DNA of 64,000 nucleotides from Cycas panzhihuaensis (taxonomy: Eukaryota > Cycadophyta). The translations under genes were made by a program, and so were the position numbers. The stretch covers positions 14,570,001-14,634,000 of the forward strand of contig CM041465.1 of NCBI GenBank assembly GCA_023213395.1, given 5' to 3'. The notes under the pieces are model-generated. The model was given only the letters and a program-made list of their open reading frames with translations, did no database searches and was not told where the DNA came from. Below, in pieces: positions 10,956 to 21,722 of this stretch (the first letter of the stretch is position 1; each line of letters opens with the position of its first letter).

Positions 10956-11819
10956 TCATAAAGACAAAATGGTGAGAGATAATTTTGGAATACAACAATG
11001 GTTCCTGATATGCTCTTTATTATTGTGTAGCATCTTTGTTGGATCACCTATTCCATCATCTCTTATTTTTTGAATTTTGAGTTGCCTTAAGTTAGTGGTT
11101 GAAATTGTATCTGAGAGATCATATTCTAAGTGTGATCCCTTTTTATAATCATTAACTCCAAGATGGAAAGTAAAAAGATATGATTTGGACTTCAAAGTTT
11201 CCTTAAAGGAGAATACAAAATATTTTAGACCAATAAGTATCACTATGATTAACTTCTTTAGATATACCGAATCTTCAAAAATAAGCCAGTAAAAGATCTC
11301 CTCAAGAAGAATGGATGATGATTTCTTCTTTGTTATCATAAGTACTGGTACTAGTCCTAATTCAACAAAACTTTTGGCTAATAATTTTATCTCCTTTTCA
11401 CTAGCTAATCTAAACACAAAAAAAAATTCTATCATAGTTACAAGCATAAGCTTTCCAATACCTATTATGGTCATATAAAGCCAATATGCTACTATAACAT
11501 AATTCAACTTCATAATTGAATAATTTGTCAAAATCATACAATAATTTGTGTAAATATATTCCATTTCAAGATCTTGACCAAGCTGCATTCCAATTATTGT
11601 CAAAATATCTTTCTTTTCTTTGAAGGAGTTTTCTAGTGCCTTTGTTGGATATGCTAAAAGAATCTGAACAAAGAATGTTGCCATATCAAGTGATACCATA
11701 AAGAGCTTTGTATATAGACATACAACTATATAACCTGATATTAGTTGAAATTTAGTAACAATTATGGTAATAATACCCAAGTTTTCCATTAAGGTAATTA
11801 TATCTCCATATTGTATCAC
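10956..11819 (-). CDS. Unrecognised 287-codon open frame in element L
   Basis: An uninterrupted frame, long for this AT-rich and stop-riddled neighbourhood. I do not recognise the product. The first 150 residues are hydrophobic, with two long apolar stretches (about residues 15-60 and 105-140) that could be membrane segments. The last 60 are polar, with NLRQLKIQKIRDDGIGDP and DLSDTISTTN. No protease, integrase or RT motif is visible. The start is uncertain: the frame is open upstream of the GTG at 11819. It lies at the 3' end of L, just upstream of the purine tract, where some elements carry an extra ORF. It may be a family-specific protein, a chance frame, or a frame shifted from the real one. 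Confidence 0.35.
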   Translation of the reverse strand: MIQYGDIITLMENLGIITIIVTKFQLISGYIVVCLYTKLFMVSLDMATFFVQILLAYPTKALENSFKEKKDILTIIGMQLGQDLEMEYIYTNYCMILTNYSIMKLNYVIVAYWLYMTIIGIGKLMLVTMIEFFFVFRLASEKEIKLLAKSFVELGLVPVLMITKKKSSSILLEEIFYWLIFEDSVYLKKLIIVILIGLKYFVFSFKETLKSKSYLFTFHLGVNDYKKGSHLEYDLSDTISTTNLRQLKIQKIRDDGIGDPTKMLHNNKEHIRNHCCIPKLSLTILSL

Positions 11820-13600
11820 ATGTAAAAAAAGCTATCTAAAATCAACTTTAGATTTTTCATGCTTACATTTTATTTCAAGGTTAAGCTCCATCTTCTCATA
11901 TAGTAATTTCTGGAAACACATTGTAACTCAAGATGTCAAAAGAAAATACATGTGAGATCATTTTGATAAATCTCTTTTCAGTCTTTAGTTCTTCATTTTC
12001 TTCTTCTTTCTTAAATTATGAACAATGATCTAAAGTCAAATCACTAAACTCATTTTTCATTTTAATGGAATCATTAATAAGTTCATCTGTAGGAGTGTGC
12101 AATAAGAATTCTCAAATTACCTCATCATAATCACCATTGTATTCACTTATTTCTTCATCAACAAAGGAACTATTTTCATAAATAAGTTCACATACCTTTT
12201 CTCCTTCCTTATGACAAAGAACAATAAATGAATCTATATGAGATTTACTCTTATCAAAACTATCCCAATTACTTATATTTGTCATTTTAGCTTTCCTCTT
12301 TTACTTCCATGCTTTATATGCCCTATAAGTAGTATTTTGAGTGAGATAAAGAAGATCACAAAACTTTATGCAACCTCTGTGTGTAGACATGAAGGAAATC
12401 CATTTAAATGATTATGCATCTTTGTTCTCCAACTCTAGTGATGAACCAATATACCCTTTTGAAATAATCTCTTATAAACCAAGAGAGATAAACCAAGGCT
12501 TTATGTTTTATGCCTAATCTAGGTAATTGTCTTCCAGTAACAAAAAATGAGTATGACCCTTTTTTTTAATAATCAAAATTCTCTTCTAATTTTTTCTTGA
12601 GACTGTACGAATGAATTGATCAAGAATGCATCATGTAAGTTTTATATATCTACTTCAAACTAAAATAACTTTATCAAAACAACAACAAAATACTTCCAAC
12701 TATATACCAAAAAGACTATCTCTGAAATACGGTTCTAATAGTTCAGACAGTTTGCTAATTGGACTCTTGGATGTAAAGATATGAAGAAAAACATATAAAC
12801 ACCTCCATGTGAAAAATAGAATGAAGTCACTAGAGTCTTAGCCCCTCTAATAGTTTAATAGTAGGTCACATTGAGACTCCATAAGATCAAGGGCTTATTT
12901 GTTAGAGGGCTAGCAAACTTCAAATTGCTTTTCAATCTTATTGAGTCCAAATTGGCTTTGTAAAAATAATTAAATCCTCCCTATTCTAATTGATGTCTGT
13001 AGATTTCACACAGGTTTTAATATGCCTTAATTAAATTCATACTTTAGAAAAATATAATCCCTAACCAAAAAAAAAATCGTTTATGTTTTTGTATCTGTGT
13101 CAGCAATTGAGTTTATGTTCATCTTCATCATCAGGCATTTTAAGCTTTTGCAATTCTGTCTGTCAACATTTTCCCTTCAGATTATTAGATTATAGTCTAG
13201 TGTTTGACCTTCTTGATATTTCACAAGAAAATTTTTAATAATGATGAAGATGCATAATAGGGTTTGCTAGTAAAAGACAAGAGGCCAAAAAATGGCCCTA
13301 GCTATCACCAGGTTAAATTTTGGTATGCCACACAAGGAACCCTATATGATGGTCAAGCTACGTGTTTTATGGATACGATGAGAAGCTAACCCAAATAAAT
13401 GGAATTAAGCAATTCAATGACACAACTGCTATGGCAATTTCTTCATATCTTGCAGTGACTATATTTTTCTTTGTAGGTTAAGCTTCAAACATGTGAATAG
13501 GACACACATGTGATGTTATGATCTTCACGTAAATAAAGTTCACAGGCTCTTCATAAATACTTCAACAAATACTTCATAATAATGATGTATAGAATAGGGG
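11820..13600 (-). other. Element L interior, no recognised domain
   Basis: On the minus strand, about 11905-12330 reads as an acidic, Ser/Glu-rich frame with few stops (NISNWDSFDKSKSHIDSF, then EEISEYNGDYDE), suggesting a decayed coding region. Its frame is not continuous with the 287-codon ORF. About 12600-13600 shows nothing I can name on either strand. Confidence 0.35.
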
Positions 13601-13622
13601 CTTCAAACCCTTCATGATGGTG

Positions 13623-13862
13623 CATGAGGAATGTAGAGTTGATGAGATTGTCCAATGTGATCTAAAGCCAAGCAATATTCTTCATGAAAAAGAGTTTGAG
13701 GCTCAATTACATCACATATCGATTGATTCTATAATCGACTAATTCGTCTCCACACAATCACAAACTACAGTGCCAATAGATAATTTGCAAGTATGTATGA
13801 ATAGAGTAATTACCGGACAACTCAATCAGCTCTTTAAGGCAGACAAAGGATGCATGCCATAA
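13623..13862 (+). pseudogene. Receptor-like kinase fragment (lectin-RLK-like) inside element L
   Basis: An 80-codon plus-strand frame with one internal TAA (13740) reads HEECR, then IVQCDLKPSNIL, FEAQL, QSQTTV and VITGQLNQ, in that order. In plant receptor kinases, notably the lectin-type ones, this corresponds to a LHEEC helix, the HCDLKPSNIL catalytic loop (subdomain VIb), the EFxAxLgDFGLAR region, an SQTTVxAGTxGY activation loop, and the PExVITGK start of subdomain IX. The DFG triplet is destroyed (HIS) and His is Gln in the catalytic loop. It lies antisense to L, so it was captured or was a target of rearrangement. A gene fragment is well supported; the exact kinase family is inference. 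Confidence 0.6.
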
Positions 13863-14161
13863 TATAGAGCCATGTAGGGGTTTCACAAAGATTTTACACT
13901 ATTATACAATAAAGATTTCTGCATGTGTCACTTAGCACAAGGTTACCAATAGAGATTTATATGAACAGAGTGTAGATAGTCTAGGTGAGACAGGTGGGTA
14001 AGTTTCACGGATAGCTTCCATAAACCAAGTATGTCTCTCATATGAACCACATACAGAATTGCAGCTACCACAACAAATTGGCAAATGGCATAATAGAATT
14101 CAACAATGATTCTTTAATAGATCAATTTCTCTCAATGAGTAATAAATCACACTCTCCTAAT

Positions 14162-14179
14162 GAGCCTACTCTGATACCA
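14162..14179 (-). promoter_or_regulatory. Primer-binding site of element L
   Basis: The minus strand reads TGGTATCAGAGTAGGCTC immediately after the 5' LTR, of initiator-Met type. Confidence 0.88.
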
Positions 14180-14493
14180 TGTTAAAACATGGATATCAAG
14201 TCTTCTATATTGATATTGAAAGGAGATGAGTACATATTTATAGTTGTGTCTACCTCTAATTCCTCCAACCATAACTGGTAACCACTTCACCTACCAATTA
14301 GGCATTATATGTAAAATGTACATAAGCATGCTTAATGAATTAACATAACACCCCTATTGGACCTTTTACAATAATATTCCTCTATAGACTATGACATAAC
14401 ACCCCTTTAGGACTACAACATTAATAACCTTTAGATATAATATTCTCCTAAACATATTAAACATTTATACACATTAAACATTAACTCTTAACA
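14180..14493 (-). repeat. 5' LTR of element L
   Basis: TGTTAAAACATGGATATC to CTCTTAACA. Near its right end CATTAAACATT is repeated, which accounts for its greater length than the partner LTR. Confidence 0.87.
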
Positions 14494-14667
14494 AAATCTA
14501 ACCTATATAAAAATGATCAATGTGGTGTGCTCAATAAAATAACATGTATGATGAACAAGGGTAAAATTGGAGCCATGGACTCCTGGTACAAGTCTCATAC
14601 AGACTCTTAATATAGGTCTTGTCTATAAGAGAAGTATTTACAGAAGTGACCCTACTATGGTATATAG

Positions 14668-14668
<1 letters not shown>

Positions 14669-14701
<33 letters not shown>
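14669..14701. repeat. (GT)n microsatellite
   Basis: About 16 TG units. The Cys-Val repeat frame across it is an artefact. Confidence 0.95.
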
Positions 14702-14703
<2 letters not shown>

Positions 14704-15382
14704 CAATACAGTGGAGATTTTTGGACTTGAAATTAAAAGTTTGGATAGGAAGGAGTCTGTAAATAGAGTTTGGGTAATTTGCTTTGATTGTTATTGTGGT
14801 GATATGTAATGTTCACTATAGTGATTTAGTAACTTCCTTTTATGTTCTATAAATGGTATTTGATTTGTAATATGATAAGGTATAACTACACTCACATAAC
14901 CAATCCTTAAGCAAACTGTAAACATAGAGTTTGCCTAGCCTATAGGCCCTTCAATAAACTTCTTAATCGATATTAATTACTCGACCTAATTTCTCAAGAC
15001 ACTAACTATAAAAGTTCACCGTACTTATAATTGTGATAGTTGTACTAAGGTATATGAGAAGGGTAACTTCCTGGTGCTAACCACTAACCAATACACTATA
15101 GATTTTTAGCAGTCAATAGGATACTTATTCTAGCATAAAGGGGGAACCTGATGAAGTCCTCCTATATATCCAAAGGTATGTGGTTGCTTGTTTTTGTATG
15201 TAGGTGTTTCCTAAAGCATGTGTAAATAGGTAGTTTGCTTCACTTCACATATAGGCATATATCCACATACACTTTGTCAAAAATAACAACTGACCATGAA
15301 CTTTTAAAGACGCTTAGAACAAGGTCTCTACCTAGACTCTTTGGCAAAGAAAGTTTGCAAGGAAGCTAGGAGACATTCATCA

Positions 15383-15502
15383 ATCTTTATAATTAATGGC
15401 ATAGAGAGAGTACTTGATCAGAAAGTTTGTTGCCTTTCCTTGATCTTTGTAATTGATAGTATAGAGAGAGTACTCAAGTAGGAAGTAATAGTAAATATTC
15501 AA
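15383..15502. repeat. Two-copy 60-bp tandem repeat
   Basis: The unit starting ATCTTTATAATTAATGG recurs 60 bp later as ATCTTTGTAATTGATAG. Both units continue into ATAGAGAGAGTACT. Confidence 0.75.
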
Positions 15503-15609
15503 AATTTAAAAGGAGAGGGTTTAAGATTTTCACCATAGGAAAAATAAATCTCAAAATTTTTGCTTCTCTTGGTAAGTCTTACCTTCATGTTGTTTCTAAT
15601 TAGATCAAA

Positions 15610-15628
15610 GAGTCGAGCTCTAATACCA
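15610..15628 (-). promoter_or_regulatory. Primer-binding site beyond the A-type LTR
   Basis: The minus strand reads TGGTATTAGAGCTCGACTC two bases after the LTR at 15631-16212. It is initiator-Met-like with one change. Its position on the outer side of what is otherwise a 3' LTR is unexpected. Confidence 0.7.
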
Positions 15629-15630
15629 CT

Positions 15631-16212
15631 TGGGACGTGTTTGTCCCGATATTTTTCCATGCACCTAATTTTCTTAAAGCTCAAAGGGTACAATAATGAA
15701 ACTCAAGTAGCAAATATAACACTCGTATAGTAGGATTGCACAAGGGCACCAAAGAACAATGAAAGAGAATTGAAAGAGTACCAAAGTACCATCTCACAAG
15801 AAATGATATTACACAACAACCCTCATTCTACATTAGGTCAACTTTAAATAAATAAGAGAGGCATCTTTCATAAGACATCATTGGCAAGATAAATATATTC
15901 TAATTCTATTTGCATACATAAGTGGCTAGAATACAAAAATTAATAGCCAACACTAACCACCAAGGTCCCTTGTCATATATGTTAAACTAATAAGATAGAC
16001 AAAATAGAAGATCTTATCTCATTGTATATTATGAGGAAGTCTCACATATTTATACACCATAATTACATGAAGAGGGCTAATAGAAAAAGAGACTAGATGA
16101 CATCATTATGCACAATTATTAATAAATAACTCTAGAGATCTTAGTTAAGCTATACTAGTTTAGTTATATCTAAAAGTACATTACATTATAAGTAAACCAT
16201 TAATATCTAATA
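15631..16212 (-). repeat. LTR of element A (3' by context)
   Basis: On the minus strand it starts TATTAGATATTAATGG (TG changed to TA) directly after a purine tract and the end of the A RNase H frame, and ends CACGTCCCA before a primer-binding site. No second copy was recognised in the window, so the boundaries rest on the flanking signals alone. Confidence 0.55.
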
Positions 16213-16225
16213 CCCCCCCCCCTCT
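16213..16225 (-). promoter_or_regulatory. Polypurine tract of element A
   Basis: The minus strand reads AGAGGGGGGGGGG, just after the A polyprotein end and just before the LTR. Confidence 0.75.
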
Positions 16226-17720
16226 AATGCTTTACCCCATGTCTCTAACACCTCGTTGATCCGTAAAGAACTAGAATTTATCTTTTCTTAATGCCTTTGT
16301 GAATATGTCATCTAACTAATTCTCACTACTATAATATTGAAGCTCTATCTCTTTACTTTATACTTTTTCCTAGATGAAGTGATAGTGAACATCTATATGC
16401 TTCATTCTAGCATGGAAGACTAGATTTTTTATTAACTTGATCACACTTTTATTATCACATAAGAGGAGAATAGGATCTATATACTCATGATTCAAGTCTT
16501 TAAGCAGTTATTGTAGCCAAACTACTTCATATGTTGCACTGACGAGTGTCTTATATTTTGTCTTAGTGCATGACAAGGCTACAATAAGTTGGTTCTTGCT
16601 ACTCCATGGAATAGCAGCTAACCCTAGATTAAAATAGTATCCTAAAGTTGACTTCCTTTCCTATTGTTCCCCTACCCAGTCTAAATCACAATATCCAATC
16701 AACCCATGGTTACTAAACTTGATATAATTTATTTCTAGGCTCAATGTTCCTTTGATATATCTCAAAATGTGTTTTGCCACATTCTAGTGAGATATTTTAG
16801 GTATGCTTACAAACCTAAAGACCACCCCAATGGAAAAAGAAATGTTAAGTTTGGTGGTTATTAAGTAAATGACACTTCTAATCAATTTTCAATAGTGGGT
16901 TTCATTTATTTCCTTATTTCCTTCATCGGTTGCCAAAATGCACCCTATCTCCATAGGGATAGCATATGGATTGCATTCCTCCATGTTAAATTTTTTGAGA
17001 AACTCACTGGTACATTTAGTTTATGAAATAAATATGCCATCTTTCGTTTTATTTATCTTAATACCCAAGTAGTAATTAAGATGACCCATGTCTGTCATTT
17101 CAAACTTGTCTTCCATCTATTGCCTTATTGACCCCATAGTTTTATGATAGTTGCTTATAATAATTAAATATAAATATAAATAACTACTATGGTAATCAAA
17201 TCATTTTCTTTGCGTATTAAATACAGATTGGAATATGAATCGCTCCTATTAAATCCCTTCCCTCTAAGGTGAGAGTTAAGTTTTTCATACCAGGCACAAA
17301 GAGCTTACTTTAGATCATATACAACCATTTTTAATTTACATACAAGATTTTACTTTCCTTTTTTAGCAAACCTTGGGGGTTGCTCTATGTATACTTCTTC
17401 TGCTAGATCTCCATTTAGGAATGCACTCTTAACATCAAGTTATATGATTTTCCAATCCTATTAAGCTACCAAGACTATGATTAATTGAGGTGAGAGTTAA
17501 ATTTTTCATACCAAGCACAAAGAGCTTGTTTCAGACCATATACAACTATTTTTAATCTGTATACAAGGTTTTCCTTTCCTTTTTTAACAAACCTTACGGG
17601 TTGCTCCATGTATACTTCTTCTACTAGATCTCCATTTAGGATTGCACTATTTTTCAATAGTGCCATTAAGTCTTTCTTTGATTTTGAAAACCAATTTATA
17701 GCCAATTCATAATTTTATAA
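16226..17720 (-). pseudogene. Element A reverse transcriptase and RNase H
   Basis: On the minus strand the RT has NGDLVEEVYMEQP, VYGLKQALCAWYEKF and HLNYYLGIKI. The YVDD box near 17190 is degraded. RNase H has GYCDLDWVG, LLLCDNKSVIKL, LVFHARMKHIDVHYHF and the tail DIFTKALRKDKF, at about 16260-16700. The region around the NGDLVEEVYM motif is duplicated (see the repeat at 17269-17650). Copia type is certain; the frame is broken in many places. Confidence 0.78.
17269..17650 (-). repeat. Tandem duplication (period 221 bp) inside the A RT gene
   Basis: The segment from GTGAGAGTTAAG (17269) to CCATTTAGGAATGCAC (17411) recurs from 17490 to 17632 with substitutions. Both copies encode the same RT block around NGDLVEEVYMEQP. 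Confidence 0.8.
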
Positions 17721-19100
17721 TTCCATGGAGCATGATAGAGCTTGTTAATTTTGAATCTTTGTTCTGTGTTCTAGGGTCTCTCCTCTTGAGTCCTATAGTG
17801 ATTTTAGATACCATTTAGGTATCCTTTTCCCTACTTGAGTATTTTCTCTTTGTCACTCTCCTCTTTCTTGGGGAGTTATTATTAGAACATTCTCCTCTTG
17901 AGATGTTGATAGCTACTAAGGGGTTGAACCTTATTCATCACTAACTTCTTCCTAAATTGATTTTTCTTTTAGAGGCATTTCTTGAGTGCTTTCCTTTGAG
18001 GTTCCATCAAGCATTCCATCCATTTGATATAGAGCTTATTTGTTCTTGAGTCCATGCACCTAGATGCTTTGGATTTGCTATTATATCCAATCTGAATACA
18101 TTTTAGATTTTTATGATCTAGTTTTGATCTCTTTCAGTCAGGAATATGCACAGATATTGTGCTCATAAAAACTCTCAAATGACTTACATGGGGCTTCCTT
18201 CCTAACCATGCATCTTCAAGTGTAAGTCTTTCGAGTACTTGTGGGACTTCTATTGATAAGGTATACTATAGTATTAACTATCTCTGCCCAAAAAATGCTT
18301 GGTACCTCTTTTCCTTTTAACATGCACCTTGCTATCTTAGTTATAGATCAATTCATTCTTTCCACTACTCCATTTAATTGTGGAGTATAAGTTGTGCTAA
18401 GTTGCTTGTGAATCCCATGAGCTTTGTAATATTTATAAAACTCTTTTGAGGTATACTCACCTCTTCTATCGATTATGAGAATCTTGAGCTTTCAACCACT
18501 TTTTTACTCTGCTTTAACTCTATTATTTAAAAATACTAAATGCCTCTAACTTATTTGTGATGAAATATATCTAGGATTTTCTATTAAACTCATCAATGAA
18601 GGTGAGAAAGTACCCAGTTCCTTTCATAAGGTTGGGAGATATGGAAACACATAAATCACTATGGACTAGTTCTAGTTTATCTTGTGTCTTCTATGAGTTT
18701 GGCAAAAACTAAGTTCAATGATGTTTGCCCAACATACAAGTTTCACACACATTTGATTTTAAGGAAATATCTAGTAACCCATCAACATTATTAAACTTCC
18801 TTAATAGTTTTAATCCATATCAAGAATGCCAAATTTTATTATCAATGCCACAAACAAGAAGAGATTGAGTTATGGGAGTAGAAACCAATTTATGAGGCTT
18901 ATTGATTTTTTCCCCTTTAGTAATTACAGAGCCATTTTTATCATAGATGAAATATTTATCATCGTAAAAAATAAAGTAGAGTTTTTTCTTTCTAGTTAGT
19001 TAAGGCACTGATAGAAGATTTCATTTCAGTCATAGAACAAGGAGCACATCACCTATTTTTTATACTTCATTCTTGATTTTGATGGCTATTGAACCTTCTC
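17721..19100 (-). pseudogene. Element A integrase
   Basis: Minus-strand integrase blocks are HYKAHGIHKQLSTTYTPQLNG followed by VVERMN (about 18340-18420, catalytic Glu present), GYFLTFIDEF and LVHSDLC (about 18580-18680), and a decayed HHCC region near 18720-18840. A C-terminal stretch near 18080-18230 continues toward the RT, separated by a degenerate Ser-rich linker (about 17820-18060). Many stops and frameshifts occur. It would have inserted element cDNA. Assignment is firm by motif order; exact limits are approximate. Confidence 0.7.
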
Positions 19101-19340
19101 CTTCAATGCTAAGTATAGAATCATCTCCAAGTTCAACAAATTCATTGAGTGAATGAGGTTACAGAGTTTGAAACCAATCCCTCCTAAGAGTCGTGATGAG
19201 TGGTGCCAAAGTCAATTCCTTCAATGATGAGTGTAGAATCATCTCCAAGTTTAACAGATTCACTGAGTGAATGAAGTTGTAGAGTTTGAAACCAATCTCC
19301 CCTAAGGGTCATATGATGAGTGGCGCCAGAGTCAATAAAC
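19101..19340 (-). repeat. Tandem duplication (period 118 bp) inside the A protease region
   Basis: CTTCAATG followed by the AGAATCATCTCCAAG block at 19101 recurs at 19219. The second unit encodes the protease motif DSGATHHMT; the first is a shifted copy (GTTHH). A period of 118 is not a multiple of three, so the duplication also shifts the frame. Confidence 0.82.
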
Positions 19341-19648
19341 CAATCTTAACTAGATCTAACACTTGATGCCAAGGCTATGACAAATGTTGTTTGTTCTTCT
19401 TCCTTAGTCTATTACTCTTTACTAAAATTCCCTTCAAGTTTTTTACCTCTAGTGATATCTGCTCTCCTTTAATAACAATCTCTAGATATGTGTCCTCAGT
19501 GCTCATAGTAGTAATAGGTTCTGTTCTCTTCAAGTTTGCCTCCTAAAGATCTTGCCCTTCCTCTTGAGCAATTTCTCATATATCCTTTATCTCTGATCCT
19601 AATCCTCAAAGAAAAAGCCTCTTCTAGATCACCTTCTTATTCATACCT
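19230..19648 (-). pseudogene. Element A zinc knuckle and protease
   Basis: The minus-strand frame after the B insertion reads RYE-EGDLEEAFSLRI, then a knuckle-like YYYYEH-GHISRDC near 19480-19520 (both leading Cys lost), then WFIDSGATHHMTLRGDWF with an intact protease DSGAT motif at about 19310-19350. It joins smoothly to the gag half at 33331, on the other side of element B. The protease would cut the polyprotein; stops make it non-functional. Confidence 0.75.
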
Positions 19649-19653
19649 CTTGT

Positions 19654-19838
19654 TATTAAAACCGTCATGTCCTAAGCATTAAGTCATGATCATGCATATT
19701 TGTATTTTGGCACTTTGTGCTTTATGCTAAAGTGCTCTTTTTTTATTTTTAAATGATCACATTATCCTTTTTGTCTTTTGTGTCTTTTTCACATGTGCTA
19801 AGTGGAAAAGTCAACTTTGGATGCCCAACACTTGTCAC
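19654..19838 (+). repeat. 5' LTR of element B, first part
   Basis: Begins TATTAAAACC (partner: TGTTAAAACC) and matches the start of the 3' LTR at 32814 through CCAACACTTGTCAC, where C is inserted. Confidence 0.8.
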
Positions 19839-20052
19839 TGTTAGAAAATAACTTGTAATGCACATTTGTCGGCTTACAAGATTCATATTTTACAATATTA
19901 TTAGTGGTGGTTGGTTTCTGTTATACTCATGAATTTATGAGTATTTAAATACTTTGTATTTTATATTTTTGGTTAATGGAAGGAAAGGTATCTCACGATA
20001 CCGTTTGCGATCCTGGAGTCTTCGTTGGTTGTTTGAGGTGCAGATTTCTACA
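19839..20052 (+). repeat. 5' LTR of element C
   Basis: TGTTAGAAAATAACTTG to GCAGATTTCTACA, 214 bp, with a TATTTAAATA box at about 19944. Confidence 0.93.
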
Positions 20053-20064
20053 TGGTATCAGAGC
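20053..20064 (+). promoter_or_regulatory. Primer-binding site of element C
   Basis: TGGTATCAGAGC directly follows the LTR. Confidence 0.93.
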
Positions 20065-21722
20065 ACTTAGGTTAAAGTGAAGCGAGATTGAGAGAGGTGA
20101 TGCCTGGTTGAGCAAGGTTCGAAGTATTCCTTCTTCTACGAATCTAATTAAAGGAGACATTTGTGCGTTGAGGTTGAGCTCTGTCGCTTCTGCCAGTTGT
20201 TCTCTGCTCCTACCCTGTCAAGGTACCTATTTGTTTACCCGTGTGTTATCATTTGTTGTATTTTTTTTTTATTACCTCTGTTCTGAATCCATAATTGTTT
20301 ATCTGAAATCTATTAGTTGTCTGGTGTATTGAACCAATTGTTTATGCATGTAACAATAATAAATACCTGTACACTTTACTCTAGTTGTCAATGTATTTTA
20401 ATTACTGGTTTTACTTCTGTTGAATCCTGGTTGCGCCTTGAAGTACCTTCGCCTGTCTAAACTTACATCTTTATGATCAAATTGCGTAGACCTATCTGTC
20501 GTTTTGTTGTTTCAACCATCAATTTGTGTGCGTCGTTGTATACCTAGTGTATTCGTGTATTCACAGCCTTTATGAAACCCTCCACACGTTTTTCATGAAC
20601 AAACAATAATTGTAGAACAACCCGTTGTCAAACCAATCTTCAACCAATTGTTATGTCTCTGTTACTACATTCTGAAGGAAGTTATTATCCTGGCGTCATC
20701 TGCGTATCTGTCGTTGGGCATTAAGCCATTGCATTGCATGTACGTACCGGTGTTTTAAGTCTATCAATAAGCTGGTTTCACATTACTCTACCTCCTTTAG
20801 TTGAAACTTTAGCAATCCTTTCTGTTAAAATCCGTGGCTATTACCCTATCGTATTTATGCTTCCTGTTTATTCCTATCTAACGTGATTTGGCCCCTATTC
20901 TATGTAGTCGCCTTGACAAAGCCTCAACGAATAAGCACTTGTGTCCTATCTGTATCATCTGTCAATACCCCTGTAAATCGATTTTCCCCATCATCGCGTA
21001 CAACATGAAATTCAATCTGTAAAAGATCTATTTGACAATCATGTAGCACAGATGTTGCCAGAGACTGTTATGACATGGGACGGCTGATTTTCTGTGAGGT
21101 AAAAGCAAGAGCATTCTCCTACAGAAACCATATGTTGCCTTCTTCAAGGCGAATCCCCTACCTCTGCCACAACAGGTAGCTTGCTGGACACTTTCGCATT
21201 AAATTACAGCCATTACTTCACCATTTATTGACACTCGTAGCTGAACAATTAATAACGGTACTTGAATATTTTCTCAATTACGTTGCCACTTGCAAGTCTC
21301 AATTACGTTGCCACTTGCACTTTCGTTTGAACGTATCGATTCTTATTAAATCGTTTTGACTTCGTGTTTTCGATTCATGAAGCCTTTAATTCATTTATTT
21401 GACATATTCAAATCACTATATTAAGTGTCATTGTTCCACCTTTCATAAGTGTTATTATCAAAGGCACTGTTGGATTGAGATGTATTTTGCTTGTCACACT
21501 TAAGCCTTGAAATAACTTGTATTTGTTGGTCTTGACATTGTTTAAAATTCTAAATTATGTGCTTGTATTACCTCAGATAAATTTTATTTTATTTTATTTA
21601 TTTTTTATTATTATTATTATTATTATTCTCGCCCATCCTCCCTTAGTGTTCTTTTTCTGCCTTGTCCTTCCATGTTAATTGACTCTCATTATCTACCTTT
21701 TGGGCTTGGGAAGCAAGAAACG
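20065..21722 (+). other. Long untranslated leader of element C
   Basis: 1.66 kb between the primer site and the gag ATG, less AT-rich than the rest. It contains a direct duplication of TCAATTACGTTGCCACTTGCA (about 21272-21320) and a (TTA)n tract at 21605-21626. The 74-codon frame at 20108 has no recognisable domain and I do not call it a gene. Confidence 0.55.

Larger units (their letters stand above)
10509..14493 (-). mobile_element. Element L: large non-autonomous LTR retrotransposon
   Basis: Direct LTRs of 299 and 314 bp start TGTTAAAACAT and end CTTAACA. An initiator-Met primer site and a purine tract inside them set minus-strand orientation. The flanking target copies AATTC (10504-10508) and AAATC (14494-14498) match at four of five bases. 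The 3.4-kb interior has no gag-pol domain I can recognise. It holds a long unknown frame (10956-11819) and a kinase-like fragment on the opposite strand (13623-13862). It fits the LARD class (large, non-coding or non-autonomous). Confidence 0.85.
14494..15609. other. Unassigned sequence between L and the A-type LTR
   Basis: No gene seen. It contains a GT microsatellite and a two-copy 60-bp tandem repeat. Its right end is probably the 5' leader that follows the primer site at 15610-15628. Confidence 0.4.

Noticed and set aside
10956-11819. Env-like protein in element L
   Set aside because: Two apolar stretches alone are weak evidence; no signal peptide, cleavage site or coiled coil was evident, so it is listed only as unknown.
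13180-13560. Further kinase or lectin-domain pieces upstream of the kinase fragment
   Set aside because: Some short stretches (for example RLSFKHVNR at about 13480) look slightly similar, but frames change and the match is too weak to claim.
14567-14809. 80-codon frame with Cys-Val repeats
   Set aside because: Product of the (GT)n microsatellite; no domain.
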